From NCBI RefSeq assembly GCF_016652235.1, contig NZ_JAEPKU010000002.1:58253-122252 (forward strand): 64,000 nucleotides of DNA, in the 5' to 3' direction. Every line of letters begins with the position of its first letter. The stretch's first letter is position 1. This DNA comes from Dysgonomonas sp. Marseille-P4677. Its GTDB lineage: Bacteria > Bacteroidota > Bacteroidia > Bacteroidales > Dysgonomonadaceae. The notes below the pieces were generated by a model. The model made no database searches. It worked only from the letters and a program-made list of their open reading frames with translations, and had not been told where the DNA came from. Position numbers and translations under genes: made by a program. Shown here in pieces: positions 1 through 8,924 of this stretch.

Positions 1-553
1 GTGATATCTGATATAAAAGATTTAATAGTTTAGGGCGTTTATCATCTTCTCCATAAACATCAAACAAGCGAAGCGTCACCACTCTAAACCCCTTAGCATC
101 AACATAGTATTGAATAATCTTCTCGTAAGCTTCCTTTGTTGCTGCATATAAATCAACTGGATTATATCCTTCTGAATTATAATTTTGCCAATATGACCCT
201 GTGTTAATAAATATTCTTGTAGAACAATGACTCATTGCTTCAAGCACTTCAGTTCCAAATTGAATATTACTTTGAATTAAAATTGGAATTTGTTCTGGCT
301 TATAATTATTAATTACTGCTGCTGCTAAATGAAAGACAACTTCTGCATCAATTTTTTTTAAGAAATCAATTAATTGCATTATATTGTTATCATATTCGAA
401 CACTTCCACTCTAGACACAACATCTTCGATATTCTGATATCCAAACTGAGGTTGGGAGATTATACCCACATCCCAACCATCTGACAATAAGAACCTTAGA
501 AGATTAGATCCTATATAACCTGTTGCTCCTGTAATAACAGCCTTCTTTTTCAT
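1..553 (-). CDS. NAD-dependent SDR epimerase/reductase, probable CDP-3,6-dideoxyhexose 4-ketoreductase (partial)
   Basis: About 184 residues are visible; the 3' end lies beyond the window start. Translation from the ATG at 553 begins MKKKAVITGATGYIGSNLLR, the GxxGxxG Rossmann signature of extended SDR enzymes. An FHLAAAV segment and a catalytic YAATK (YxxxK) motif follow, with NTGSYWQNYN upstream of it as the Ser/Thr strand. The start overlaps the rfbG stop as ATGA (550-553), so the two are translationally coupled. Because RfbF, RfbG, RfbH and a reductase precede it, the likely role is reduction of the 4-keto group of CDP-4-keto-3,6-dideoxyglucose to abequose or paratose; that is inferred from context. 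A C2 epimerase (tyvelose branch) or another sugar epimerase cannot be excluded while the C-terminus is missing. Confidence 0.8.
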   Translation of the reverse strand, partial: MKKKAVITGATGYIGSNLLRFLLSDGWDVGIISQPQFGYQNIEDVVSRVEVFEYDNNIMQLIDFLKKIDAEVVFHLAAAVINNYKPEQIPILIQSNIQFGTEVLEAMSHCSTRIFINTGSYWQNYNSEGYNPVDLYAATKEAYEKIIQYYVDAKGFRVVTLRLFDVYGEDDKRPKLLNLLYQIS

Positions 554-1626
554 TTATCTACATATTTCTTTATCTGTTCTATACAGAGATCATATATATT
601 CTCACTCGAATATCTTTTATACCAATCTACAGTCAATTCAAGACACTGGCTCAGATTCATCCTTGGCTCCCATCCTAATCTAAATTTAGCCTTAGATATA
701 TCTAACATCAACAAGTTGGCCTCATGAACAGCATTAGAATCCGAAACATCTTTTAATTCTCCTGATCCATATTTTTCAACAACCATTGAAGCAATGTCCC
801 AAACTGTAGCTATTGATTCCATTCTAGGCCCTAAGTTCCAACCTTCGCAATATTCTTGTGGAGCATCCCACATTTTTTTCGCAAGTTGCAGATATCCACT
901 TAGAGGCTCTAATACATGCTGCCAAGGGCGAATCGCTTTTCTATTTCTAATATTGATAGTTTTATTAGCCTCCAACGCTCTGATACAATCCGGAATTATT
1001 CGATCCAAAGCCCAATCACCTCCTCCAATAACATTGCCTGCACGAGCACTTGCTATTGATTTGCCATGCAGATTATAGTCTTTAGGGCTAAAAAAAGAAT
1101 TTCGCCACGAAGATATTGCTATTTCAGCAGCACCTTTGCTCGACGAATAAGGATCATACCCTCCCATGGGCTCATTTTCTCTATAACCCCATATCTGTTC
1201 TTTGTTTTCATAACATTTATCGGTAGTAATCATTACTCCTACTTTTACGCTATCTGTTACACGGACTGCTTCAAGTATATTTATCGTACCCATTAGATTC
1301 ACCTCGTATGTTTCCTTCGGGATATCATAAGAAAGACGTACTAATGGTTGCGCCGCAAGATGAAATACTATTTCCGGTTTATATTTAGAGAAAACTTCAA
1401 CTAACGTATCCTTATCTCGTATATCTCCTCGTATATCAACAATCTTATTTGATATTTTTGACAATACAAAATTATCTTTCTCAGTATAAGGATCTAAAGA
1501 ATAACCTATTACTTTAGCACCCATAGCTTCAAGCCAAATTGAAAGCCAAGACCCTTTAAATCCGGTATGTCCAGTAACTAGAACTTTTTTACCGTTATAA
1601 AAGCCATCAAAGATATCTATTTCCAT
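550..1626 (-). CDS. rfbG: CDP-glucose 4,6-dehydratase
   Basis: Converts CDP-D-glucose to CDP-4-keto-6-deoxyglucose, the second step of CDP-dideoxyhexose synthesis in the cytoplasm. The 358-residue product has the NAD-binding motif VLVTGHTGFKGSWLS near the N-terminus, TTDKCYENKE in the active site, and the catalytic YDPYSSSK (YxxxK). VTGHTGFKGSWL is characteristic of RfbG rather than of dTDP-glucose dehydratase (RmlB). A longer reading would begin at a TTG at 1635, but the ATG at 1626 is preferred. It overlaps the 3' end of rfbF by 10 bp, and its stop overlaps the next start as ATGA. Length fits the family. Confidence 0.93.
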   Translation of the reverse strand: MEIDIFDGFYNGKKVLVTGHTGFKGSWLSIWLEAMGAKVIGYSLDPYTEKDNFVLSKISNKIVDIRGDIRDKDTLVEVFSKYKPEIVFHLAAQPLVRLSYDIPKETYEVNLMGTINILEAVRVTDSVKVGVMITTDKCYENKEQIWGYRENEPMGGYDPYSSSKGAAEIAISSWRNSFFSPKDYNLHGKSIASARAGNVIGGGDWALDRIIPDCIRALEANKTINIRNRKAIRPWQHVLEPLSGYLQLAKKMWDAPQEYCEGWNLGPRMESIATVWDIASMVVEKYGSGELKDVSDSNAVHEANLLMLDISKAKFRLGWEPRMNLSQCLELTVDWYKRYSSENIYDLCIEQIKKYVDK

Positions 1627-2396
1627 ACTTTCCAAGGAGCATCCCCACTATCCCACATTTCGTTCAATTCTACGTTATCCCTAAGTGTATCCATAGGTTT
1701 CCAGAAGCCTTTATGTAAATATGCTTGCATTTTCCCTTCTTTTGCAATATTCTCTAGAGGCTTACGCTCAAATATAGTGTTATCACCTTCTGTTATATAA
1801 TCAAAAACAGTTGGCTCACAAACAAAATAACCCGCATTAATCCAATTACGATCACCATCCGGTTTTTCAAGAAAAGATTTGACCTTATTAGTATTTTGAT
1901 CTAATTCTAATGCACCAAACTTGCCGGAAGGCTTATATGCAGTAAGAGTCAAAACTCCATTCGATTCGTCATGAAATTTCAATGTATCTAAAATATCAAC
2001 ATCAGCAACTCCATCACCGTAAGTCAACAAAAAGCGTTCGTTTTCAACATATTGCTGTATTCTTTTGATACGTCCTCCTGTCATAGTATTCAAACCTGTA
2101 TCAACCATCGTAACCTTCCAGTTTTCCGAATAATTATTCAATATTTTAATACTATTATTAGACATATCAACAGTCATATCACAATTATGACGAAAGTAAT
2201 TAGCAAAATATTCTTTAATCACATATTGCTTATATCCACAACATATAATAAATTCGTCAATACCATAGTAACTATATGTTTTCATTATATGCCACAATAT
2301 CGGCTTACCTCCTATTTCAACCATTGGTTTAGGAATCAGATTGGTTGCTTCACTCAAACGAGTACCCAATCCTCCTGCTAAAATGACAGCTTTCAT
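1617..2396 (-). CDS. rfbF: glucose-1-phosphate cytidylyltransferase
   Basis: Makes CDP-glucose from CTP and glucose-1-phosphate, the committing step of CDP-dideoxyhexose synthesis. The 259-residue protein opens with MKAVILAGGLGTRLSEATN, the nucleotidyltransferase glycine-rich loop, followed by IPKPMVEIGGKP, the sugar-phosphate-binding segment. TYGDGVADV supplies the metal-binding aspartate. Length and motif spacing match RfbF rather than the dTDP enzyme RmlA (about 290 residues). It lies 15 nt after the E3-like reductase gene and overlaps rfbG by 10 bp, so all belong to one minus-strand transcript. Confidence 0.94.
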   Translation of the reverse strand: MKAVILAGGLGTRLSEATNLIPKPMVEIGGKPILWHIMKTYSYYGIDEFIICCGYKQYVIKEYFANYFRHNCDMTVDMSNNSIKILNNYSENWKVTMVDTGLNTMTGGRIKRIQQYVENERFLLTYGDGVADVDILDTLKFHDESNGVLTLTAYKPSGKFGALELDQNTNKVKSFLEKPDGDRNWINAGYFVCEPTVFDYITEGDNTIFERKPLENIAKEGKMQAYLHKGFWKPMDTLRDNVELNEMWDSGDAPWKVWK

Positions 2397-2411
2397 ATCT
2401 TAAAATTATTT

Positions 2412-3107
2412 TTACCACTCATCAGTATATATATTTTCGGCCCCTTCCCTCAATAATATACTTCTAAAATAGTCTGTAAAAGTCTCTGAACCACAAATAT
2501 AAAAATGAGTAGTATTAAAGTTTAAAGAACTTTTAAGAATATCTTCTTCTCCTATCCTTCTATTGATTATATCTGGGAGATATTCTCTTGTAGAATACAA
2601 ATATAGTTGATTTGGAGGAACAATCTCTCTCAATATATCAACGCCCATACTCTCCTTTCTATCCTTAAAAGAATAATAAACGTGTAAGCGAGCTTCCTGA
2701 CCTTTATTTTTTAGCTCTTCGACAAAACTCAAAATAGGTGCAATTCCTGTTCCTCCTCCAATACAACAAATAGGGCTTTTAACGTCATAAAACGGCAAAA
2801 GAAAATCACCAAAAGCATATTTTACTACACAAACTGCACCTAATGTAAGTTCATTGAAAATGCGTTCCGTGTATACTCCAATCCTTCTTATAATAAGTCT
2901 AATATGAGCAGCTTCATTATAAACGGAAGCTATACTGAAATTGCGAGACTCTGGCCATTTTGTATAATCTTCTTTTTTTTCTAATGAAAGAAGTAGAAAT
3001 GAACCTGGCTCAAAATAGTTGTTCTTATCCAACTTTAAGATATACTCCTTTATATCTTTACCGTACTCAGTGATTTGAAGTACTGTTGCTTTCGATATAA
3101 TAGCCAT
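2412..3107 (-). CDS. FAD/NAD(P)H oxidoreductase, putative CDP-6-deoxyglucoseen reductase (E3) lacking a ferredoxin domain
   Basis: A 231-residue ferredoxin-NADP reductase-fold protein. An FAD-binding beta barrel (about 1-100) carries RNFSIAS, the RxYS-type flavin motif. An NAD(P)-binding domain (about 108-225) carries CCIGGGTGIAPILSF and HFYICGSETF. It sits 11 nt downstream of rfbH and 15 nt upstream of rfbF, so its likely job is to pass electrons from NAD(P)H to RfbH, as E3 (AscD/RfbI) does. Known E3 proteins are about 330 residues with an N-terminal plant-type 2Fe-2S domain. Here the protein starts directly at the flavin domain and has no cysteine cluster. It may reduce RfbH directly or via a separate ferredoxin. 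The assignment to this pathway rests on context. Confidence 0.8.
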   Translation of the reverse strand: MAIISKATVLQITEYGKDIKEYILKLDKNNYFEPGSFLLLSLEKKEDYTKWPESRNFSIASVYNEAAHIRLIIRRIGVYTERIFNELTLGAVCVVKYAFGDFLLPFYDVKSPICCIGGGTGIAPILSFVEELKNKGQEARLHVYYSFKDRKESMGVDILREIVPPNQLYLYSTREYLPDIINRRIGEEDILKSSLNFNTTHFYICGSETFTDYFRSILLREGAENIYTDEW

Positions 3108-3118
3108 ATTTTATGGGA

Positions 3119-4420
3119 TTAATGTAAGTTATTAAAGAATTTATCAAAAACAGATAAGACATAATCCATTCTAACACTATCAATACCCGGATAAACCCCT
3201 ATAAATATAGTATTATGCATAATATAATCTGTGTTATCCAACGATCCTGATATCCGATAATTAACATTATTATAAGCCGGTTGTTTAGTCATATTGCCTG
3301 CAAATAATTGACGAGTTAAGATTTTATGATCCTCTAAGAACTCTGCTAAATTATTCCTATTAAATCTGTTATTTACTCTAATATTAAAAGGAAACCCAAA
3401 CCAAGACGGATCTGAATTCGGAGTAGCCTTTGGCAATATTAAATATTCTTCATATTGCTTCAACCCATTATACAATTTAATAAAATTACTCTTCCTTTTC
3501 TGGATAAAATCTGGTAGCTTCTTTAGTTGAGCTACTCCAATAGCGGCCTGCATATCTGTCACTTTCAGATTGTATCCAATATGACTATATACGTATTTGT
3601 GATCATAACCTTTTGGTAAATCCCCATACTGTCCCTTAAATCGACGACCACATGTATTATCACACCCCGGATCACAATAACAATCTCGTCCCCAATCACG
3701 CATTGACATCGCAATACGCCTTAATAGTGGATTACTTGTTAAAACAGAACCTCCCTCACCCATAGTAATATGATGTGCTGGATAAAAACTTGTTGTCGCC
3801 AAATCACCATAAGTACCGACCATTTTTCCTTTGTAGGTGGAACCTACAGCATCGCAACAATCTTCAACAAGGAATAAACCATATTTATCTGCAATTGACT
3901 TTACTGTATCAATATCGAAAGGATTACCTAATGTATGAGCAAGCATTATAGCTTTTGTTTTTTCTGTTACCGCATTTTCTAAATCCGAGGATTTAATATT
4001 GAAGGTTTCAATATCCACATCCACAAATATAGGGATAGCCCCATATTGAACTATTGGATTGACCGTAGTAGGAAACCCAGCAGCAACTGTAATAACCTCA
4101 TCTCCAGGAAGAATTCTTTTTGTCTTCAATAACTCTGAAGTTAAAGTTGAAAAAGCAACTAAATTAGCAGAAGATCCCGAGTTAACCAAAAGACAATTTC
4201 TTTGCTGCATAAATTCGGCAAATTGAGTCTCAAATTCTTCAGCATATCGTCCTGTTGTTAACCAAAAATCCAAAGAAGCATCAACTAAATTAACTAATTC
4301 TTCTTCAGAAAAAATTCTCCCAGCAAAAGGTATTGAAGTTTTACCTGGTTCAAATGACTGTTGTGCAAATGCTTCTTTATAATATTCTTTTACAGAATCT
4401 AAGATAGTATCTCTACTCAT
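3119..4420 (-). CDS. rfbH: CDP-4-keto-6-deoxy-D-glucose 3-dehydratase (E1)
   Basis: A PMP and [2Fe-2S] enzyme of the DegT aminotransferase fold that removes the C3 hydroxyl of CDP-4-keto-6-deoxyglucose together with E3. The PLP-lysine of normal aminotransferases is replaced by histidine: [13 protein letters not shown] has H216-H217. The iron-sulfur ligands fit the Yersinia E1 pattern C-X57-C-X1-C-X7-C exactly at C189, C247, C249 and C257, within EDCCDAVG and [16 protein letters not shown]. The 433-residue length is normal. It follows wzz by 31 nt and precedes the putative E3 gene by 11 nt. The full set of diagnostic residues makes this one of the most secure calls in the operon. Confidence 0.95.
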   Translation of the reverse strand: MSRDTILDSVKEYYKEAFAQQSFEPGKTSIPFAGRIFSEEELVNLVDASLDFWLTTGRYAEEFETQFAEFMQQRNCLLVNSGSSANLVAFSTLTSELLKTKRILPGDEVITVAAGFPTTVNPIVQYGAIPIFVDVDIETFNIKSSDLENAVTEKTKAIMLAHTLGNPFDIDTVKSIADKYGLFLVEDCCDAVGSTYKGKMVGTYGDLATTSFYPAHHITMGEGGSVLTSNPLLRRIAMSMRDWGRDCYCDPGCDNTCGRRFKGQYGDLPKGYDHKYVYSHIGYNLKVTDMQAAIGVAQLKKLPDFIQKRKSNFIKLYNGLKQYEEYLILPKATPNSDPSWFGFPFNIRVNNRFNRNNLAEFLEDHKILTRQLFAGNMTKQPAYNNVNYRISGSLDNTDYIMHNTIFIGVYPGIDSVRMDYVLSVFDKFFNNLH

Positions 4421-4451
4421 TTTATATTATTTAGTCTTATTGAAATCAATA

Positions 4452-5534
4452 TTATTCATTACTATTACTCACTATTGCCCATAAATCCTTCTTTAAAATC
4501 CAAAATGAAGAGACTATTATTGAAAGAAATATAAAACCGACAATAATCATCTTCTTTGAAGGTTTTGAAGGTAATAAAGGCTCCACAGCCGGCTGTATTA
4601 CAGTAAATACAGGCGTAGTATCCTGTACTTTCACTTTAGCCATCTGTAATTGTTGAGCCATCTGATTATAGACTGTATACGCTAAATTAGCTTCATTTTG
4701 CAGCCTTTCTTGAATCGTTCTATATTTGGCAGATACGACATTCATATTCCCATCAACATATGCAGCTAAATTTGACTGTTTTTCATAGTAGTCGTCCTTA
4801 GACTCCTCATATAATTTTTCTGCATAGGCCAAATCTTTTCGCGCTTTTTGAGTACGATAATCTATTATATATGACTGAAGATATGAGGTTACAGTATCTG
4901 CAATATATGCAGATATTTTTGGACTCTGCATTGTTACAGAAATAGTAGTTATCCCTGTTTTCTTTTCTGACGATATAGTTAATCTATTAGCTAATCCATT
5001 TAAAATATTTTGTTCCTCTTCAGGAATAAAACGACTATCAGGGTTATTCTCATCATTTACTTTTTTATCATCTGAAGTAAATAATCCCTTTAATAATCCG
5101 GGTGCCTTTAGGATATAGCCCCACCATGCTGCAGATTGATAATCCCTCATATAGCTATACAAAGTCGTATCAATATTTTTTTTTGAATCAATTACCTTTA
5201 TATCCAGTAGCCCCCTTAAAAAAGGAGTGGAACTAATAACACTTGGATACAGTTCCGGAGAAGCTAGAGCATCTTCTCCAATAGCACTCCCCAGATTTAC
5301 CCCTGCCAATGCAGCTAAAGACCCCATATTACCTGATGTTGCAGATTGAGATTCCGGCGTTAAAATCACAGTAGTCGTGTATTCCTTCGGAATACTAAAT
5401 GCAACAATAAGACCTATAACTAGTCCAATAGCTAAGACCTTTAATATAAACTTCTTCTTTACCCATAATTTATTAGCTAATACTAATAAATCTATTTCTT
5501 TCTCTTCTACTATATTGTTCCGTTTGTCCTCCAT
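4452..5534 (-). CDS. Wzz-type polysaccharide chain-length determinant
   Basis: An inner-membrane polysaccharide co-polymerase expected to set chain length of the surface polysaccharide made by the downstream genes. The 360-residue protein has the two-transmembrane Wzz layout: a cytoplasmic N-terminus with DLLVLANKLWVKKKF, a first membrane helix at about 33-52, a long periplasmic region with coiled-coil character (about 225-300), the proline-rich PAVEPLLPSKPSKK, and a second helix at about 328-350. There is no Walker-type tyrosine kinase domain at the C-terminus, so it is the kinase-less form. The start is only 4 nt after the wza stop, indicating coupling with the exporter. Confidence 0.88.
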   Translation of the reverse strand: MEDKRNNIVEEKEIDLLVLANKLWVKKKFILKVLAIGLVIGLIVAFSIPKEYTTTVILTPESQSATSGNMGSLAALAGVNLGSAIGEDALASPELYPSVISSTPFLRGLLDIKVIDSKKNIDTTLYSYMRDYQSAAWWGYILKAPGLLKGLFTSDDKKVNDENNPDSRFIPEEEQNILNGLANRLTISSEKKTGITTISVTMQSPKISAYIADTVTSYLQSYIIDYRTQKARKDLAYAEKLYEESKDDYYEKQSNLAAYVDGNMNVVSAKYRTIQERLQNEANLAYTVYNQMAQQLQMAKVKVQDTTPVFTVIQPAVEPLLPSKPSKKMIIVGFIFLSIIVSSFWILKKDLWAIVSNSNE

Positions 5535-5538
5535 ACTC

Positions 5539-7926
5539 TTATTTAGTCAAAGCATTAATCAATAAAGCAACCACGGATGCCATAGAAGTTATACTGGTAC
5601 CAATACTTATAGTCTCAGCCAAAGTCATTTTTTGTTTTTGTTCTTTTGACGGAACAATTATCTCACAACCAGGTTGAATCGCCTCCCTGCTTGAGCCTTT
5701 CGCTTTTGCTACAGTACCATTCATATAAACAATATAAGCCCTCTTTTTCTGAGCCACGTCATTATACCCTCCAGCTTGATCTATGTAGTATGAAACCTTT
5801 TCTCCTTTTTTATACAGAACTGAATTAGGATACATAACAGCCCCATTTATTTTTACAGTATTATCATATTCTGGTATCAATATCCTATCACCATCTTTTA
5901 AAACCAGATCATATTCAGACTTGGGATTTTTCACAGCTTTATCTAACTCAATACCTATAGAATAGTATCTCTCAATATTTAATAAATCTGAAGGGATCGA
6001 ATCCTTTATCCCACTCTCAGATATCATCCTTAACGACTTTCTTTGACTTTCAATCTCATACTGCGTTTTAGCTCTGATTAATTTTGCTCCTTGAGAATAC
6101 GCATGTGGCGTCAAATTTCCTGCACGTTTTATCACATCTGAGATTCTTTCTGTTTTCTCCTTCAAAGCATATCTACCAGGAAACAAAACCTCTCCTTCTA
6201 GGACAATATCACGTTGTTCAATATAACCAGGACTTCGACGAATATAAACCTGATCGTATGGTTTTAGTGTAAAATTAGAATTCCCATCTGCAATCAATCC
6301 ATCTTTTATACTAAAAGTAAAAGACTCTGCTATAACAGAATGACTTTCCGTACTCATTGGATCTACAATCCTTCGCGCGACATCAACTTTAGCTGTAGAA
6401 GCAGAGCCAAGTAGACCTCCAGCCTTAACTATTAAGTCTTCGATAGTCATGTTATCCGCATATTCATATGAACCCGGATTAACAACATTTCCATATATAG
6501 CAAAATTACCTAAGTCTGAGACAACATCATTTTTCGCAATAAATAAAACATCATTTTTGCGTAAGACTATATCTGAACTACTACCATTAAGAAGTGAATT
6601 CAGATTAATTGAAATATTTTCAATCGTCAAATCATCTTTTTCCCTAGTCAATATAGCTCTGGATAAAAAAGCATTATCCCTTAAGCCACCTGCTTTTACA
6701 ACCAAATCTTTAACTGTTTTGATATCTTTACCTATTTCATAATAACCTGGTCTATATATTGCCCCTTGTATTTCAGCTCTATTTTCAAATAAGTTTAAAC
6801 CTGGACGAATTGTTATCAAATCGCCATCACTTAATATAAAATTAGAATAATTAGCAGCAGCTAATGTGAAAACTTTATCATAGCCACCTGTCTTTCTAAC
6901 CAAACTAAGCTCATCGACAAAGGCATCTCCTGTAAACCCTCCGGAATATTTTATCAAATCTGCTAAAGTCTCGGAAGAAGTCATCTCATAAAACATTGGT
7001 CGTTTGACTTTTCCTTCGATTTGTACCAATGATATATAAGGTGGTACCAGTATTATATCACCATCAGATAAACGCATATCACCATCAGATTTACCGTTCA
7101 ATAAATACTCGTAAATATCTATTGTTTTTATGAGTTTTCCTTTTCTATATAACTGGATTGATCTCAGCGATCCAATATCATTTATTCCTCCTGCATTATA
7201 CAGAGCATGAAATACTGAAGACAAAGAAGATATAGAATACGTCCCGGGAACAACTACTTCCCCCATAATGTTAATTTGAATAGTTCTGATTTGGCCTAAT
7301 GTCAATTTTATTTGGGAAGTTCCCTCATAGTCCCCTATACCAGAATACAAACTCCCAAACTTTTGTTGCACATAATTATTAGCCTCTTTTATAGTCATTC
7401 CATTCAAGAATACAGGTCCCAATCTATCAACAGTTATGCTCCCTTCTGGAGAAATAACCTGTCGAACCGATGCTTGAGATGCCCCCCAAATATCGATCAC
7501 AACTTCATCTCCGGGACCTAACTTATAATCCTCAGGTGTAGGAATATTAAGATTTGGAGCAAAAGAAAGATTTTTTCGATTAAATATATTTTTACCAAAG
7601 ATGAGGGTCTTTGTTGTTAACTCTTCACTCTCAGAAGATGCTTGCGAGACGATCTCCTCTGTCAGTTCTGAACGTACCGCAGATATAGGTAAACTAGTAC
7701 TGATAGAAGAAGACACCTGATTTTGTTGGTTAACCTGATTTTTTATTCTTTCCAGTTGAACGGGAGTTACCCCTCTTCTCAACAAGTCTTCTGCAATCTT
7801 TTGCTGAGACGACCCCTTACTCATTTCGGTCTTTACATAATCTAAAACCTGATTATCTGCCATTTGCCCATATAGCAAATTTACGGAAAGTATAAAAAAT
7901 AAAAAATAAGAAATAAGTTTTTTCAT
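5539..7926 (-). CDS. Wza-like polysaccharide export protein with multiple SLBB domains
   Basis: Outer-membrane polysaccharide export protein. The start chosen is the ATG at 7926, giving signal peptide MKKLISYFLFFILSVNLLYG; an upstream TTG extension would bury that signal. The mature part has a Poly_export domain beginning YKLGPGDEVVIDIWG. About five to six SLBB-type repeats follow, each with a pattern like I-x-G-x-V-x-x-P-G-x-Y followed some 20 residues later by AGG. A hydrophobic C-terminal segment (ISIGTSITSMASVVALLI) closes it. At 795 residues it is much longer than E. coli Wza (about 380) but typical of Bacteroidetes exporters. It is first in the operon; the promoter is at 8074-8104. No classical lipobox cysteine is seen after the signal peptide. 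Confidence 0.9.
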   Translation of the reverse strand: MKKLISYFLFFILSVNLLYGQMADNQVLDYVKTEMSKGSSQQKIAEDLLRRGVTPVQLERIKNQVNQQNQVSSSISTSLPISAVRSELTEEIVSQASSESEELTTKTLIFGKNIFNRKNLSFAPNLNIPTPEDYKLGPGDEVVIDIWGASQASVRQVISPEGSITVDRLGPVFLNGMTIKEANNYVQQKFGSLYSGIGDYEGTSQIKLTLGQIRTIQINIMGEVVVPGTYSISSLSSVFHALYNAGGINDIGSLRSIQLYRKGKLIKTIDIYEYLLNGKSDGDMRLSDGDIILVPPYISLVQIEGKVKRPMFYEMTSSETLADLIKYSGGFTGDAFVDELSLVRKTGGYDKVFTLAAANYSNFILSDGDLITIRPGLNLFENRAEIQGAIYRPGYYEIGKDIKTVKDLVVKAGGLRDNAFLSRAILTREKDDLTIENISINLNSLLNGSSSDIVLRKNDVLFIAKNDVVSDLGNFAIYGNVVNPGSYEYADNMTIEDLIVKAGGLLGSASTAKVDVARRIVDPMSTESHSVIAESFTFSIKDGLIADGNSNFTLKPYDQVYIRRSPGYIEQRDIVLEGEVLFPGRYALKEKTERISDVIKRAGNLTPHAYSQGAKLIRAKTQYEIESQRKSLRMISESGIKDSIPSDLLNIERYYSIGIELDKAVKNPKSEYDLVLKDGDRILIPEYDNTVKINGAVMYPNSVLYKKGEKVSYYIDQAGGYNDVAQKKRAYIVYMNGTVAKAKGSSREAIQPGCEIIVPSKEQKQKMTLAETISIGTSITSMASVVALLINALTK

Positions 7927-8073
7927 ATAATGAAAATATCTAAAAGAAATATAGAAGCTTATATTATATTGTAAAGAAATCAATGTCAAGCACACTTTGC
8001 CTATTTGCTACATTCACATAACCAATCCATCAAACTGTAAAGCCTTTCCTGAGCATCTTTTATTTTAAAGCTA

Positions 8074-8104
8074 CAAATGTAGCTTTTTTTTAACTGAAAA
8101 CAAG
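8074..8104 (-). promoter_or_regulatory. promoter of the polysaccharide operon
   Basis: On the minus strand TACATTTG (8081-8074) matches the TAnnTTTG -7 box. CTTG (8104-8101) lies exactly 19 nt upstream and matches three of four bases of the TTTG -33 box. This would give a leader of about 140 nt before wza. The -7 box lies inside a small inverted repeat, AAAGCTAC-N4-GTAGCTTT (8067-8086). Confidence 0.6.
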
Positions 8105-8160
8105 CATTTATTTCATAAAGGTTCAATCAACAAAAGACATATCCGCCAAAAAGAACAATA

Positions 8161-8760
8161 TCAAACTTGTTTCTTTTGATGTCCAAAAATACGCTCTTCA
8201 ACTAGACAACATATTATATGCCCTATGAGAATATGAGACTCCTGCACTCTAGGTGTTTCATCTGAAGGGACCTTTATGCAAATATCACACAAATCAGCCA
8301 CCTTGCCGCCACCGTTCCCTGTGAGAATAATAGACTTTATACCTTTATCCTTACAAGCAGCCAATGCCCTAACTATATTTTCGGAATTACCGGAAGTTGT
8401 TATTCCGATAAAAACATCTCCTGCACAACCTTGAGCTTGTACTTGACGTTCAAAAAGGCGCTCAAAGCCATAATCATTTCCTATTGCTGTTATAATGGAT
8501 GTGTCTGTAGAAAGTGATATAGATGGAATACCCGGACGATCAAAATAAAACTTGCTTACAAATTCACCTGCAATATGCTGAGCATCAGCTGCGCTACCTC
8601 CATTCCCCGCTAACAACGTTTTACATCCTTTTTCATATGCCCCAGTCACCAAAATTGCCGCATCTTTTATATCTTTCAACAACTTTGCATCCGAAAGAAT
8701 TTTCTGTTTTACTAATATAGAATTTTGAATTTGGTCTGTTATAATTCTATCAATATTCAT
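8161..8760 (-). CDS. gmhA: phosphoheptose isomerase (sedoheptulose-7-phosphate isomerase)
   Basis: A SIS-domain isomerase that converts sedoheptulose-7-phosphate to D-glycero-manno-heptose-7-phosphate, the first step of heptose supply for surface glycans. The 199-residue length is normal. LLAGNGGSAADAQHIAGEF is the phosphate-binding loop with the metal-site His and Glu. IGITTSGNSENIVRAL is the second SIS signature. TPRVQESHILIGHIIC carries the C-terminal Gln and His of the zinc and catalytic set. It stands alone between the polysaccharide operon and the divergent HU/SPOR gene. Confidence 0.93.
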   Translation of the reverse strand: MNIDRIITDQIQNSILVKQKILSDAKLLKDIKDAAILVTGAYEKGCKTLLAGNGGSAADAQHIAGEFVSKFYFDRPGIPSISLSTDTSIITAIGNDYGFERLFERQVQAQGCAGDVFIGITTSGNSENIVRALAACKDKGIKSIILTGNGGGKVADLCDICIKVPSDETPRVQESHILIGHIICCLVEERIFGHQKKQV

Positions 8761-8789
8761 TATATTTGATCTTTTAATTACTTTTACAA

Positions 8790-8797
8790 CAAAAGTA
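8790..8797 (-). promoter_or_regulatory. gmhA -7 box
   Basis: TACTTTTG on the minus strand, about 30 nt before the gmhA ATG. No convincing -33 box is seen at the 19-nt spacing. Confidence 0.45.
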
Positions 8798-8912
8798 ATA
8801 CTTTTATATATAAAACGGTAATCCGATACAATATTGATAATTGTATTTCACCCACTTATGAAATCATCATCAATTATGCCCCATTAATAAACAAAAGTTC
8901 ACAACATATGTT

Positions 8913-8920
8913 TATCTTTG
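8913..8920 (+). promoter_or_regulatory. -7 box immediately before the HU/SPOR gene
   Basis: TATCTTTG ends four bases before the ATG at 8925. With the usual few-base distance to the transcription start, the mRNA would begin at or next to the start codon. No -33 TTTG is visible. Confidence 0.5.
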
Positions 8921-8924
8921 CAGT

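Noticed and set aside
7927..7995. Upstream extension of the Wza-like gene by 23 residues
   Set aside because: It starts at a non-ATG codon and would put a second hydrophobic stretch before an excellent signal peptide starting at 7926.
8067..8091. Plus-strand terminator
   Set aside because: No plus-strand gene ends there; the same bases make a better minus-strand promoter for the polysaccharide operon.
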